Source: Elgaria multicarinata webbii
Taxonomy: Eukaryota; Chordata; Lepidosauria; Squamata; Anguidae
NCBI RefSeq assembly: GCF_023053635.1
Contig: NC_086171.1
Location: forward strand, 53,992,181 to 54,056,180
Direction: 5' to 3'
Length of the DNA: 64,000 nucleotides
A program made the translations under genes and the position numbers. Below, piece after piece: positions 11,160 to 23,434 of this stretch; the first letter of the stretch is position 1, and each line of letters opens with the position of its first letter. A model generated the notes under the pieces. It had not been told where the DNA came from. It searched no databases and was given only the letters and a program-made list of their open reading frames with translations.

Positions 11160-11238
11160 GGAGCATCATCAGATGAACATTTTATAGCACGCTCAGTACT
11201 GGCCACTCACAGATGTTTGCAGGTCCTTTTGATGACAC
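11160..11238 (+). repeat. Dispersed family P6, left part, interrupted by a LINE
   Basis: CATCATCAGATGAACATTTT and ..TAGCACGCTCAGTACTGGCC..ACTCACAGATGTTTGCAGGT match 28,755 and the inverted right end of 40,985-41,312. The inserted LINE begins directly after the 14-bp repeat at 11,225-11,238. Confidence 0.5.
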
Positions 11239-12336
11239 CATCAGTACTTTATTGCTTCGGTCCAAGGACCATTACAAGATAAAAACAATATCTATCATTA
11301 AAACAGTAAAAGGCTTACATATTTTGAACAAAGATAACAATTTAAACACATGAAACATTAAGAAGATGGATAAAATTAAACAAAATGCAGCATATACAAC
11401 CATAAAACATTGCAATTAAAAGGCTAAAAGAAGAGTTAAAATATTGGCAAGGTGCAGTTTTAAAATGTTCAGATCTCCGAGTTACTATGGCCCTTTACAG
11501 AAAGAGAATCGGGTGAATAGAGGAACTTTTCTCTGCACCGTGCAGCTTTAGTTGCAAAAGCTGCAACCCTTTGAACAATGAATTGGTTTTCCAATTGTAG
11601 AAGGAAGTCCAGTTTGTGTGATAGAGCCCAATATTTCATTTTCTTTAGAAAAGAATCTAAATAATTTTCTCGAATATCGGAGTATAACCTACACTCAAGC
11701 ACGTAATGGGCCAGTTCCTCCAGAACTGGATCTTCACAAACATACAATCTCTTCTGTACAGAGATGCCATAATATCACCCCCATTTCATCATTGTGTCCA
11801 TTGTTCAAAACGTAATCTAGTAAAAGCTTTCCAATCTTCCATTTCCATGGGGAATGACATGTATTTTTCATATTGGTGCTGTCGTTTTGTCCTGGATAGC
11901 CATTTTGTAGTGGCTGAGGCTGCAAGAGCAGCTAAGTCAGTTTGTACGTCAACATCAGAAACTCTTTGTTTGAAAATATTTCTGCTGTCACTTGCTCTTG
12001 GATTTAGTGCTTGGACCTAAAAGTCAAAATTTAGGAGTAATTTTGATAGTTTTGACCACCAAGAGTTTCCTAGATCAAATGACCCCTGTTCCTCCATACA
12101 GATTTTAGGGAGCCTATCTTTAGATTGGTTGTTTCTATTAACTATCAATCTATCTTTAGATCGATAGTTAGTAGAAATTAACTATCCTGGTATAAATTAA
12201 TCCAGATTTCTTTTGCATGCCCAGCAAAAGATAACTAAATGAGCTGGGGAATATTTTGAGACCCCCAAAATCATACGCATAAAGCGGCTTTGAATGTTTC
12301 CAATTTTTGAAAGATCTGTAAAACCCCTTTTCTGCA
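11239..12336 (-). mobile_element. Non-LTR retrotransposon with 14-bp target duplication, family undetermined
   Basis: Exactly flanked by CCTTTTGATGACAC at 11,225-11,238 and 12,337-12,350. The minus-strand frame near 11,747-11,469 carries a Cys-rich end (CEDPVLEELAHYVLECRLYS), which resembles the C-terminal CCHC-like segment after the reverse transcriptase of several LINE clades (Dong-R4, jockey, I types). The 3' end reads CTTGTAATGGTCCTTGGACC then GAAGCAATAAAGTACTGATG. There is no poly(A) tail. The copy is truncated at its 5' end and the frame is broken upstream. Clade assignment is a guess. Confidence 0.65.
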
Positions 12337-12350
12337 CCTTTTGATGACAC

Positions 12351-13424
12351 TGTCTGCACCCCGTATGTCTCCTGCTCCTTCTGCTCTTTTTTCTGTCAAA
12401 AAAATAAGAACTGGGAAATTGTTTCTTTTCTTTTTTTACTACAATGATTCCTGCCACCATTTCCTGCTGTGTTCAGGAGAAGCAACATGATAAAAAAATG
12501 CCCACTGAGTTGGCCATGTGGTCGTTGCTTCCTTCCTCTTTCTTCCCTGTATGAAGAAAGAGGAAGCTCTTCATCTCTATTATGGGACAGAAGCAGGAGG
12601 CAAAGCAACGGTAGGGAAATGTGATCCCCCCCCCACACATCTGATGAGGCTCTAGGATATCAATAGTCCTCCCCACATAACCCACATAGTGGTGCAGTGG
12701 TAAATGTTCAAGTGCAGGAGCTCATAACTGTCCCCATAGCCATGTCCAAGAAGGAAAGTCCCAAAATCCAGGCAGCTGTGTTGATCCATGTCAACAAACC
12801 AGTTCTAGCAGTTTTCATCTCCAATAAAACAGAACAGGTCTTTTTGTAAAGCTAATGAGTTCATTGTCCATTCAGGACCAAGTCACCCCAAAATACGTTG
12901 CAGTACAACCACGAATGATATGTTGTTGCTGCCAGGTGACATCAGCATCCCCATTAATGAAAAAGTGCCAGTGCTGCATCCCTGTGAGACCTGGGTCCAC
13001 TACATCACTGCCCATAGCCTCTGCCAGAAGACAGTGAGAGCATGCAGAGGGCACCAAAGCATTCTGCTACCTCTCCTTGGCCAATGTGACACAGCAAGGC
13101 CTTCTGTTTCCTGCCAGTCTTGATCCATTTTCTTTCTCTCCCTCTTTCTTCTCCCAGGAGAACGTGCAGAGGCAACAGCCGCAGTACTGTGCTATGCTTC
13201 CAAAGACAGGCCACACACAGAGGTGGCGCTGGCCACATTAGGTGGCTGTCGTCACTTGCCATAAGCAACCAACTAAGTGGCCAGTTTACAAGGCCGGCAT
13301 ACAAAGATGTACCCAAGAAATTCACAAATTAAAAGTACTTTTAAGCTTCCTTAGAGGGCAAAGCCTTCCCAAGACAACATGCAAAAGATAATTAAAACTA
13401 TATAAAAATGTTAAACTACAAATA
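12351..13424. other. Intergenic, no recognised feature
   Basis: The first bases may be the right part of the P6 copy interrupted by the LINE. The rest shows no exon or named repeat. Short overlapping frames on both strands around 12,850-13,330 have no family resemblance. Confidence 0.4.
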
Positions 13425-13644
13425 AAACAACAATCACAGCTTTCAAAGCTCAGCTAAAACCTTTTCTTTTTCCTAAAGCTTTTAAAACTTGATTTTGCTC
13501 TGACTTTTATACTGCCTGTTTGGTGCACTCTCTTTTCCTCCTTATTGTTTTATTATGATTTTATTAGAATGTAAGCCTATGCGGCAGGGTCTTGCTATTT
13601 ATTGTTTTACTCTGTACAGCACCATGTACATTGATGGTGCTATA

Positions 13645-13684
<40 letters not shown>

Positions 13685-13690
13685 AACTCA
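13425..13690 (+). mobile_element. L2-type LINE 3' end
   Basis: Begins with the end of the ORF (a stretch like AAAACCTTTTCTTTTTCCTA, the K-T-F-L-F motif that closes L2-type reverse transcriptases). A 3' UTR follows, with GCCTATGCGGCAGGGTCTTG and the CTATATAAATAAATAAATAA tail. It is nearly collinear with the inverted copy at 42,174-42,400. Confidence 0.75.
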
Positions 13691-14256
13691 AATACAAAAA
13701 CTAAGGAGGCAGTTTAAAACTAGTGTTGTACCAAAATTTCTCTCTACATTTTTTTAACACTCTCATTCAATTTGATAGAAAAGTAATTCAAAGGAAAAGA
13801 AATTTCAGAGAAATTCTCACGGGGTTTGGTTCAGAGTTCTTGGGTTTACCTTACTTATGGGGAGGCTGAGGAGTGTGTGCAAATGTCCTGTGTTTCATTG
13901 TACAATCATCTCTCTGGCAGCCTGTAACCTACCCAGACTCCCACACTTCACAACATCCAGGGGAAAACATCATGAGGCAATTCCTCCCATAGGGCTTTTT
14001 TTCAGATCAGCAAAGGCTGATAACCTTGGGAAACTGTATAGCAATGGAGAAGTGTATAATAGAAAGTAAAACCACAAACAATACCCTTAGCCACCTCACA
14101 GTGATTAGATAAGGTCAAAAACAAGACCCAAAGAAATTCAAAATAAATTTTAAGATATCCTGAAAATGAGGCAGAAAAGTGGAAGCCTTTTTCATCGGGG
14201 AAGAAAACTTTCAGGAAACTGGAGGACAGCTCCAGATTTTCCCTGTAGCTGCATGC

Positions 14257-14313
<57 letters not shown>
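14257..14313 (+). repeat. (ATT)n microsatellite
   Basis: About 19 ATT units joined directly to an inverted L2-type tail. It probably grew from that tail. Confidence 0.95.
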
Positions 14314-14314
<1 letters not shown>

Positions 14315-14352
14315 CTGCTCCATAGCCGAAGCTCTCTGGGCGGTTTACAAAA
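14314..14352 (-). mobile_element. L2-type LINE 3' tail fragment
   Basis: CCGAAGCTCTCTGGGCGGTT inverted is AACCGCCCAGAGAGCTTCGG, the tail signature of the family at 26,400 and 31,395. Confidence 0.6.
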
Positions 14353-15064
14353 GTTAAAAATATTGCACCCTCCCACACCTGCTATAGGGTTTTCAGGGAA
14401 GGACCAGCGTTATCAGCACCTGCATTAGAGACCAGATGTATCCACAATCAACCTTTAGAAGTTTAACATTTGGAAGACCTTGTGGAAGGTGATGAACCCC
14501 GAAGAATGACATCTAGATCTGAGCCAAAGATTTTCGGAAGACATTTTTCTCAGAAAAGTCCTGAGATTTTTCTTTTCTTACCCCCTAGAGATAAAAGACC
14601 ACTTTGCAGAATTTTTTCCACCATTTTCTTCACTATTTGGGGGAGGGGGTGGAGTCTACATTCCCTCCCCCTGCCCCCACCCATGCCATGGAATGATGGT
14701 AAGTATGGGGGTATTGTGGAAGATAGAAAATAGGGCCAAGCTGACAACACAGTTGATAATGCTACCACTTGCAGTGGCAGTACAAAACAAAGCTACAACA
14801 ACAAAAAGCCTTAGGAATTAAGGAAGAAGCTGTGTATAGCCCTTGCCAATTATTGGAGAATTTCTCCTCTTCCTGGAGAAATTTGGTGAAATCCAGACAG
14901 TTTCTCTGCCCACAAATATAGTTGAGAATATTGAGGGGCCATTTGTGCATACCTCTGTTTAAAACCTAACTCAAAGCACTTTTACTAGATTTCAGTTTTA
15001 AATAAATAAGTGTTGAGGTCTGCTTAAAAACCAACAAATGTGGAGCCGTACGTACTTGTTTGGG
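14353..15064. other. Intergenic, no recognised feature
   Basis: No exon or named repeat. A purine/pyrimidine-rich patch with GGGGGAGGGGGTGG lies near 14,640. Confidence 0.4.
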
Positions 15065-15305
15065 AAAAGAGTTCTAAAATCATGGAGCCACCACTGAAAA
15101 GCCCCTCTGTCTAATGCCCGCCAGTTGGATGAATTTTGACTGTGAACCTGATAAAACAGTCTCAAAGGACAATCTTAAAGCCAGGGCTGGTTTGTATGGG
15201 TCCAGGCGGTCTTTCAAATAACCTGGTTTGAAAGCTACTTAGAGCTTTAAAGAGCAGCGCTTTAAATTGAGCCTGGAAATGACTACACAGCCAATGCAGC
15301 TAATA
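15065..15305 (-). mobile_element. L2-type LINE fragment (C-terminal RT region)
   Basis: Contains GAGCCACCACTGAAAAGCCC, TTTAAAGAGCAGCGCTTTAA and ..ACACAGCCAATGCAGCTAAT in an order shared with 33,590-33,800 and 50,270-50,460, which are antisense L2-type reverse-transcriptase sequence. Confidence 0.55.
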
Positions 15306-15309
15306 CAGT

Positions 15310-16170
15310 ATGAATTTAATTTCAACAAAACATACTTCCACACAATTTGCTCAGAATCAAAGTGGTGTGGGTGTGGTTTTAAACTCACATGGAACAGAAA
15401 GCATGAACAGATTACAGTTAATTAATCTGGCATTGAAATTCACTGCGATTTGCTCAGTGAGACTTGGCCATCAGCACTAATCTCTTCTGCATGATCTGCG
15501 TAAACCAAGGTTACCATCCAAATAACCAATCAACCCTCTGCAGAATTTTGTTTTAAAGTGTAGGCAGTACAACTTCGTTCTCTTAGAAGCCTTGTTCACT
15601 TCCAACAGGGTTTGCAGAAGCAGAACAGCCTGACTATAAGACTGCCTAACTTGATTTTAGATTACAGGTTTAGAAAAGCTTTGAATTTCCCAGGAAGACA
15701 GTTTTATAATGGAACAGGAATAATCTAATAACTATGCTGTCAGCAATGCAAAAATCCTGTGGCATTCCTTGATAGTGGAGCACCATGGACATATAAGCGA
15801 TAACAGGGCAGGCGGAATGGGGCAAGGAAATTGAACATAAGGTTGCTTTTACCTCCGGCTGAAACCCTACCCGTGTTCAAGCGAAAGCACAATTATCAAG
15901 CTGCAGTAAATTTAGTTTCAGTCCAGCCCCTAATAAACCTGCTTCCACATTACAAAGGCTCTAATTAGAACTAGCATTTGCCAGCCCCCTTTGTTCCAAT
16001 TAAAAAAAAAACCGTGGGGAATGTCCATTAAATTCCAGTGTTTTTATGACACACCCCACGACTGTAAAGTCTACCCTGGCCAGATTCAAAATAAAATAGA
16101 ATCTGCACTTCATAGACAGTATTTCCTTGTAGCAGTAACACTTGTGGTTAGGATCTCTTCCTGGGGGAAA
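15310..16170. other. Unique AT-rich stretch, candidate conserved noncoding DNA
   Basis: No repeat match was seen. It has many homeodomain-type TAATTA/TTAATTAA sites (TTAATTAATC near 15,417) and an ACAAAG site beside CTAATTAG near 15,953. There are no coding signals. Conservation cannot be judged from one sequence. Confidence 0.3.
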
Positions 16171-16171
16171 T

Positions 16172-16202
16172 GTGGGGGGGGAGGGGGGGAGAGAGAGAGA
16201 GA
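16172..16202 (+). repeat. G-run followed by (GA)n
   Basis: GGGGGGGGAGGGGGGGAGAG and further GA units. Confidence 0.85.
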
Positions 16203-16526
16203 CTCTGCACATTTGCATATATTAAATGACTTAATGCATACTCATTTAAAATTGCCCAGCCTCAAAGCTGAATTTGTAAAATAAAATAATAATACTGCAG
16301 TGACAAAAACCTCATCATCATGCTGATTCGGTACTGGGCAGCCAGTAACCCTAGTGATAAACATTACTGCTTTCCCCATCATTATTGACTGCAGTCAAGG
16401 AAATGTTGCTCCAGCATCACAGCAATAATTAGCAACAAGCACTGCATAGGAAAGTGATAAAAGGAACTGATCTGGCAAGAAGGAAAGGAATGAGACGTTT
16501 TCTTCAATCAGCACTATACTAGAAGA

Positions 16527-16775
16527 CAGGGATGGGGAATGTGTGGCCCTCCAGATGGTGTTGGACTACAACTCCCATCATCCCTAATCACTGGCTATGC
16601 AGGCTAAAGCTGATAGGACTTGCAGTACAACAATGTCTCAGACCTGCTATAGCCACAGGGGTTGGGGAACCTGTGGCCATCCAGATGTTATTGGATTCAA
16701 ACTCCCAACAGCCCTATGGTCAGAAATGATAGGAGTTGTAGTCAAAAATCTGGAGGGCCACCAGTTCCCCTTTTG
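16527..16775. repeat. Palindromic family P1, two adjoining copies
   Basis: Copy one: GGGAATGTGTGGCCCTCCAG..GACTACAACTCCCATCATCC. Copy two begins GGGGAACCTGTGGCCATCCA and ends ATGATAGGAGTTGTAGTCAA..CTGGAGGGCCACCAGTTCCC. Two copies of the same family lie head to tail within 250 bp. Confidence 0.7.
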
Positions 16776-17724
16776 CGCTATAGCACATGCATGCACTGGT
16801 TTTTCTTCCGTATGAACCAATTCAATTGTCGCTAGCTACATTGGTTCCATTTGGGCTGGCACAAAAATTATCGTCTGCTCTTAAACTGGTATGGTATCCA
16901 GTGGGTATGTAAGCAGTTGGGTTGTTCTACATCTCCCATTCAGTAAAAGAGCTCCAGTACTTTTAAGAGAGAGAGAGAGAGAGGTGCCTCCCCTTAGTCC
17001 AGTGTTACAACAATCTTTCCTGCTTTGCCCTCTTATTTCACTTTCTGTAGTGGCCTAGGCCAGCTTCCATCCTACGATATATAGGATAACGATCAAGAAA
17101 TCATGTTAAAGATGGTTCCTTCGAAGAATGAGCCCAATGCAGACTGTCAGGATCAACTGGGACTTGGGGTGCTTCCAGATAGGTGGCCCTCAGCGCTACC
17201 AATCAAAAGACAGGGTGGAGCTATTCCGTCTTTTGTGTGTGGACGTTGTTCTTCTGTGGGTTTTGTGGTGCATTTTGCCTGCATGTTTGTGGGTATTTTT
17301 TGTTTATTTATTTTAGGATATGTGTTGTGCCTGTGTGTTTGGGGAAGGGGGGACTATCCCAGGACCACAGGAGATGTGTGGGCCCCTGCCCCTGCTTTGT
17401 CCCACCTCCTCATGAGTAAACACAAGGAGGCAGGAAATGGGCACGGAGACCTTCAGATGCTCTGTGCCCATCAGTGGGGGAGTAGGGTCAGGTGGTTTTT
17501 TTTAAAAAAAAACACTTGTATTTTTGTTTGGAGTGCAATTGTGCTCATCTCCCCCATTTGGTGGGTTCAACATCCCAATATGTGCCTCCCTAAGATCCCC
17601 GGGGAGGATCTTGTGAGCAGAATATCGCAAGATCCTCCCCTCTCCCTCCCGGAAGGTTGGGAGGTATAGAAAGAGCCTACATGAAACTGCTGAGAGAGGC
17701 AACATGAAGATGTGGACTCAGATG
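16776..17724. other. Intergenic, unclassified
   Basis: Holds a short (GA)n at 16,966-16,983 and a local inverted repeat around 17,600-17,635 (GGGGAGGATCTTG..CAAGATCCTCCCC). A 188-codon frame at 17,103-17,669 has no recognisable domain and is low-complexity in places. I do not call it a gene. Confidence 0.4.
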
Positions 17725-17905
17725 GCAGCAATATGCAGATGACACCCAGCTCTAACTCTCCTTTTCGGCAAATCCAAGCGAGGCAGCCGGTGTTCTGAAT
17801 CAGTACCTGAGTGTGTTAAAGGACTGAATGGGGGCCTATAAACTTGAGACTTGGCCCAGACAAGATTGAGGTACTGTTAGTGGGTGGTTCATCTGTCCAG
17901 CTGTA
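17725..17905 (+). mobile_element. L2-type LINE fragment with the YADD reverse-transcriptase core
   Basis: Translating from 17,727 gives QQYADDTQL then, past a stop, LSFSANPSEAAGVLNQYLSV. That is the catalytic Y-A-D-D block of L2-clade reverse transcriptase and the following helix. Stops and a short flank show it is dead. Confidence 0.75.
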
Positions 17906-17924
17906 ACCCAGCTTTGTATTTCAT

Positions 17925-18030
17925 TATTTACTAATAATATTTGTATCCTGCCCTTCCTCTAAGGAACCAAAGACGGTGTGTATGGGTATTTTGCTATTCA
18001 ATCCTCACAGTGAACTGAAGTTTGCACCTG
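17925..18030 (-). mobile_element. Sauria SINE / BovB-like tail fragment
   Basis: TATTTGTATCCTGCCCTTCC then TCTAAGGAACCAAAG and TCAATCCTCACAGTGAACTG correspond to the inverted 3' half of the SINE at 3535-3770. Confidence 0.55.
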
Positions 18031-18239
18031 TACTGTCATTGAAGAACATATTGAGTGCAATGGAGCCTTAGCAAAGAAAATGCTGAGACAAACACCCAGA
18101 ACAATACTTTCTAATGTGCTTTATTGTTGGTTTTATCATTAGTTGAATTTTACTTTTTGCTGTGTATGTCACCCTGAGAACTTCAGTTATATGGCGACTC
18201 ATAAATTAATATTGAAGTTGTGTTGCAAGAGAAGGATGC

Positions 18240-19200
18240 ATCATTTAAGTATACTCATGTGTTTGGGGAATCTGAATTACATTTAATCTCTTCACTATAA
18301 TCTATTAACGGTGCTGTCCCCCAATTCATTTGAGCACACAACAGCCCTTTCGAGTTTCACAGTGGCAATTGTTTTCCATGGACACAATCCACCAGGCACT
18401 ATTCCTGTGCAGCATTTATTCATTTAACAGACACCAGAATAGTCCTAGAATTTAGTGGATTGCACGCTAACTCTGTCGGGACGTTCTTTGAATTTATCTG
18501 CTAATAGCCTTCTTAATTTTATTTTTGTATCCCATGGTCCTTGATAACAGCAAACTAATTCCAGTAGCCCTGTTTAATGAAAATGCGCTGATGGAACTCA
18601 TATTTCACTTCATTGACCATAATGAGCTATTTCATCAAACTGTCCATATGACACCATTAGAGGGAAAATGATAAATTTACTAATTTGTTCACTTGAAATT
18701 CAGCTTAGATTTAGCAAAGGGAAAAGCAAAGAGCTCTATATAGAGGTATGTTACACTTCAACCAAATGATATGTCTGGGTCTCAGTGAAACAAAAGCACT
18801 GACTTTTGCTGCACTTAATGGAGTGCAAACATTAAGTATGTGTTGATTAATTATTTGCATTGTACAAGCTCAGCAGAACAAATATAATGCTTCATAAGTG
18901 CAGGTTTCCTCTTGTTCGTATCTTTAAGGATTATGCACTCATAACCAATTGAGTTACTACCATTCTTCATTCCATTAATCCATTCATTGTTAGGCTCACT
19001 AATTTGAAAACAAGATGGCAGTGGTTGTCATTTAGCTCTGCCTTACTACTCATATTTCACTATGTACCCAATGGCAAATTAAATTCTTAGTATTTTTTTT
19101 AGTGATATCAAATCTATTTCAAGTTATGTGGACTATTCTAGGCGTGCATAGCTGTGCTCCAACTTCAGAATATCATTAGATGTTTCAGAACACAAAATTA
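18240..19200. other. Unique AT-rich stretch, candidate conserved noncoding DNA
   Basis: About 1 kb free of recognisable repeats in a repeat-dense region. It is rich in homeodomain-like TAATTA/TTAATT and POU-like sites and has no coding frame. Repeat exclusion is only suggestive of constraint. Confidence 0.3.
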
Positions 19201-19769
19201 CAGCATCTTGTGATGTCACCAGATAACACAATAAGAGACATTGTGACACCAAATACTAGAGATACATCACACATACACAGATTGTAGCTTAACACAGACA
19301 GAGTGTGGTGGCTTACTTCAGATGGCAAATTTTGGGGATACAATTGAAGGACTTATATTTTTACCACCTGAGAGGGGGGAACATTTGCTTTGAATCTAGT
19401 ACCCGATTAGGAAGACACAATGGGCAAGATTTGGACCCTAATAAGTTGTTGTTTTATTGTCATACTCTTTCTTCCTGCAGCTTTTGTTTCCTTTCTTCCT
19501 TCTTTCTCCTTCCTTGACTTAGTAGCATCCTCTTGGGACAAATATCTGAAAACAAACAAGTAACTACAGCTTTAAGGATACAACAAATTGTTCTTGTTTT
19601 TTTCTTGCCTCTGATACGAAAATAGCTTGGATGGCATCTGAGCATGTACAGCTGTACATGCAAAGCTCTATACACACAAATGGAAACCTCAACTATGATC
19701 ACGTGTACAGTTGTATAGTCATAGAACCTGTACTCACCCTCTCTCAGTGCATTGAAGATGGGAACAGAG

Positions 19770-19905
19770 TCAGGTGCAATCTAGTGCTATCCAGATGTTC
19801 TGAACTTCAACTCCCATCATCCACTTGCCATCATGCCCAATTGTCAGGAATGCTGGTAGTTGTACTCCAAAACATCCAGAGGGTATCAGGTTGGAGAAAG
19901 CTGCA
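19770..19905. repeat. Palindromic family P1, full copy
   Basis: Left arm CTATCCAGATGTTCTGAACT..CAACTCCCATCATCC. Right arm GGAATGCTGGTAGTTGTACT..CATCCAGAGGGTATCAGGTT. Confidence 0.7.
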
Positions 19906-20974
19906 TTGAGTGAAAGCATGGAGCCAAAGGTGAGGACAGGGTCTGCATCCGACATTGAACAGCCAGTTGCTCCCAAAACTTTCACAAGCAAAATTAACAG
20001 AGTTAGCCATGCATTGTTGTTTTACCCCAACAAATGGTAATCAGAGATATACTGTTACTTATTGCTGATAATGTTCTTTGGCGGGGCAATGATCCAGGAC
20101 TGTTAGAAACTGTCAGGGCTGGAATCAGGCGTCTTGTTTTGTATTTGACTGCCCTATGTGGCAAAGTATCAGAACGTCAGTTTGGAACGTCTTCCTGGCA
20201 GTGAAGTATTCCCTGGCCTCACCCACTTTGGACTCGCCCTGCCCAGTCTGCACGGCCATTGGGCTCTCCTGGATAGGAAGGGCTAAACAAGGCTTGCTGT
20301 TTGGGCTGGGAGCTTGCCTGAGCAACAAGGTCTTCTTTGTGCTGTGCGTTTCTAAGCTCTGATTCCTTGGCTCTGACTTCCTAGTCACACCCTGACTTCC
20401 ATTGACTCACCTCTGACAGTTGTCTATGTCTTGAATTTGATAATGACATTGTCTGGTCCTTTTAAAAAACCATATATACTGGTGGCCCCCACGGTAGCCT
20501 GTGGCGATGATGTCTTCGATAAGTTAACTGTGCCTCACATGAAAATGTACTTTTCTGGTCCTGTGTGTACAACTGATCAATTGTATCAGATGAACTCAAG
20601 TTCTAGTGATTCTATAAGACTGAAAATATTACCAGAGAAAAGGCCATTGGTTCTGCTACCTCTAAGTACATCAGGATATGCTATATAAATAGTATCCTAA
20701 AAGATGATGCATCATCACATCCCACATATAATTCAAAAAAAAAAAAAAGTTGTTGAATTTGGTAATTTCAGATAACTAGATTCTGACTGTTGAAGAACAA
20801 TTAGATTTACTTTAAGGGTAGAATGCTTTCCCGTTCTTAAAAGAATTATCCCTAGATTAACTCTAAACATATCGAAATTCATGCTTCTGTCCCCTTCCTA
20901 GATAGTGAAAGGAGAGAAAAAATGAAGATAGATTTATTCGTATGTCTCAATAAATACCTCACATAATCATCGCT
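19906..20974. other. Intergenic, possibly with an old retroelement piece
   Basis: The block 20,060-20,460 is less AT-rich than its surroundings and has a repetitive CTCTGACTTCC / CCCTGACTTCC composition. That reminds me of retroviral LTR U3 sequence, but I found no defined ends. An A13 run lies near 20,735. Confidence 0.3.
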
Positions 20975-21015
20975 GTACAGCACCATGTACATTGATGGCG
21001 CTATATAAATAATAA
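20975..21015 (+). mobile_element. L2-type LINE 3' tail, minimal copy
   Basis: CTGTACAGCACCATGTACAT then TGATGGCGCTATATAAATAA, the last part of the family at 13,425. Confidence 0.65.
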
Positions 21016-21444
21016 TCCAGAGGCAGACACACCAACAATCACCATGCTGATAATAGGTCTCTGTGTGTGTATTTGTATCGCATGTAAGATTTTCCCCTTT
21101 CATCCACGCTGGGAGAGAAATCTGATTAGGCTTTTCAGAACTGCCATGAAGTTTTTTTTAACCTTATTTCAACTTTGCCTTTTGGGTCAGCAGCTATTCC
21201 TTCACATTTCATCTGCAGACCAGTCACAATGCCTGCAGGTTCATCTGTGCTATCATGTGAAATTTTGTCTCACAGCCTGATCCATAATCGCTGGCATCTA
21301 TTGAAGAGGAAACTACTGAAGTGGAAGTTGGGAAAAGGAGATGCAGCACAGTCCGCCTGCACAAATGTCCTCTACACAATTCCGTCCCCCACCCCACCCC
21401 AAGACACAATTTGGACTTAACAATCCCAGGCTTTTAACGGAGAA

Positions 21445-21490
21445 CTGATGTAGCGTAGTGGCTAAGAGACTAAGGTACGATGCTGGAAAA
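21445..21490 (+). mobile_element. Sauria SINE head fragment
   Basis: GATGTAGCGTAGTGGCTAAG resembles the tRNA-derived A-box head of the SINEs at 203 and 3535. The body is absent. Confidence 0.45.
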
Positions 21491-21589
21491 TGAGCATCTG
21501 TCATCCTATACATGCCTGGCCAGCCACTCTGACTATAAAACGTGTTTTTATTTAAATAAGAACAAAGAAAGGATATTATGGGGAGCGTA

Positions 21590-22260
21590 ATGTTGGCCCC
21601 ATTCAGCCCTGGCGTGTTCGTGCCGGTGCAGCTGCTGACTGCTAGGTAAATAAGAGCTGCACAGTTTTAGTATGTAACTGGTGCAGGGCGAGTGCTATAG
21701 AAAGAAACACCCATATGCACATTGCTACTTCAAAAGCAACGAGCATTGTTCCGGGAGTTCATAGCTCCTGGGAAAACAAATAGTTGAGTGCAGCCATTAT
21801 GGTTGCTCTGTTCAGACAAAAGGAACACTTGCTACCAACGAAGGAGGAGGAACGAAGAAAAGCATGAAAGTTGCAATCGACATCAAGGAGTCTGGCTCTT
21901 GAGGCAGTGGTGGAGGCGGGCGGCAGTCACAGCTGGGCAACCAACTATCAGCTGGCGGTGGCCATGGAAGCCACACAGGGGATCACCAACATAGCCGCAC
22001 ATGATTCCCCCAGAACTTTGAAATCTCTACACCTCCTGCCACGCCTTTGGCGACCCATTGCCCGAGTCCTCTGAAAGACACTTCCCTCCTCTTGTTGATG
22101 CAGCCCTGGTGACGGTATGCTGGGCTGTGTAGCCGTGACCGATCTCTTGCAAGATCACCCACGTGGCTGCACGTGATTCCCCAAGATCTCTGTTACTCCT
22201 ACACCTTCCAGCATGCCTTCAGTTGCTGGGAGTTGTCGGCATGCTGGGAGTAGTAGGCGT
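21590..22260. repeat. Unclassified GC-richer block with an internal direct repeat
   Basis: The segment around 21,980-22,045 (GATCACCAACATAGCCGCAC..ATGATTCCCCCAGAACT) recurs as 22,157-22,220 (GATCACCCACGTGGCTGCAC..GTGATTCCCCAAGATCT) after about 175 bp. Both are followed by a CTACACCT-CC-GC-ATGCC/ACGCC stretch. This could be a tandem duplication inside an unknown element. Confidence 0.4.
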
Positions 22261-22261
22261 C

Positions 22262-23434
22262 AGTCTAAGATATGCTTTAAATGATAATTAAAAATGGTTA
22301 AACCACAAAAATACTGGATTTAAGGATTTATTTATTTTTAACTTTGTACACCTATCAGCATCGTACATTTCAAGCTTCTACCTCACCAGCCTAGGCATGC
22401 ACAGCACATTTCATTAGGTTGTGCACCCAGGGATATTATTTTTTAAAGGTGAACATTTATTGAATACTCAATCATATTTTATTTATTTGTTTATTAAACA
22501 CTGTAGGCACTGATGCCCTACTCCCAGTTCAGCTTGCCTGACTAGAGGAAGGCCGTTGCAGGTGAGGGTGGGGGAATGAGGAGATGCTCCTCAAGCGCCA
22601 GCATTGGTGGGGCTTTCTGGTGACACTGGTCGGAGGAAAGTCTCACAGAGTTATATTTGGCCTCTTGGCCTCTTTGAAGTGCTGCTCCCAGAAGAGAAGT
22701 TCCTAGCAGAGCAATTCCTTTTCACTCCTGCTGCAGGTAGCAATGGTGCTCCCTCGGAGGCAGCAGGACTCCAGTATGGCAATGGAGCAGGCAAAGGGCA
22801 GCAGAGGATCATTTCTGCTGCATCTGGATTCCCCTCTGGATCCCTATTACGTGGCCACCTCAATTCAGCGCTTATTGCTTGAGACATATGGGTGTGCCTG
22901 GGCACCCCTGGCACACCCTTGTGCATGCCTATGCTCATCAGGAAGTGGCTAACATTTCTGGACATAAAAATGCACACACATACTTTCAGCTTTATAGGTA
23001 GTGATGTCCATAGGTATTCAACCCCTTCCTAATTTAAGTGCAATGATGCTGTATACATTACATCAAGTTTATTTAAGTCAATAAAATATGTTAGAGAAAT
23101 GTCAGTTTCACAGTACTTGTAGCAGGGTGATTTAATTCATTACCAAGTTTAAACACGTTATGTTATCAATTTATTTTGTAAAGTAGGTCTGACAATGTCC
23201 TTAACTAATCCATAAATATTCCTGCATTTCTAACGAGATTTTTGTCAGGAAGAAATGTTGGCTAAACCAGATTCTGAAGCCACTGTCTGATATATATATA
23301 CATATGCTAATAATTACGGGGTGAAATCCAAAGTTCCATTCTTTATGCTTCCATCTGCACACTGAAATTTCCTAGCTGCTTTTGCCATTGTATCTCCCTG
23401 ACTGCCTGGAAACCCCTGCTAAGGTCCAGAGGAG
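22262..23434. other. Intergenic, no recognised feature
   Basis: A TTTATTTATTTGTTTATTA run at 22,480-22,497 may be a LINE tail. The rest shows no exon or named element. Confidence 0.4.

Noticed and set aside
12855-13332. Cluster of short overlapping frames on both strands
   Set aside because: All are short, unrelated to known proteins and mutually overlapping, as expected by chance in a locally G+C-richer stretch.
17103-17669. 188-codon open frame
   Set aside because: No domain or family resemblance, a low-complexity Cys/Val/Phe stretch, overlapping open frames in the other phases, and no splice or promoter context.
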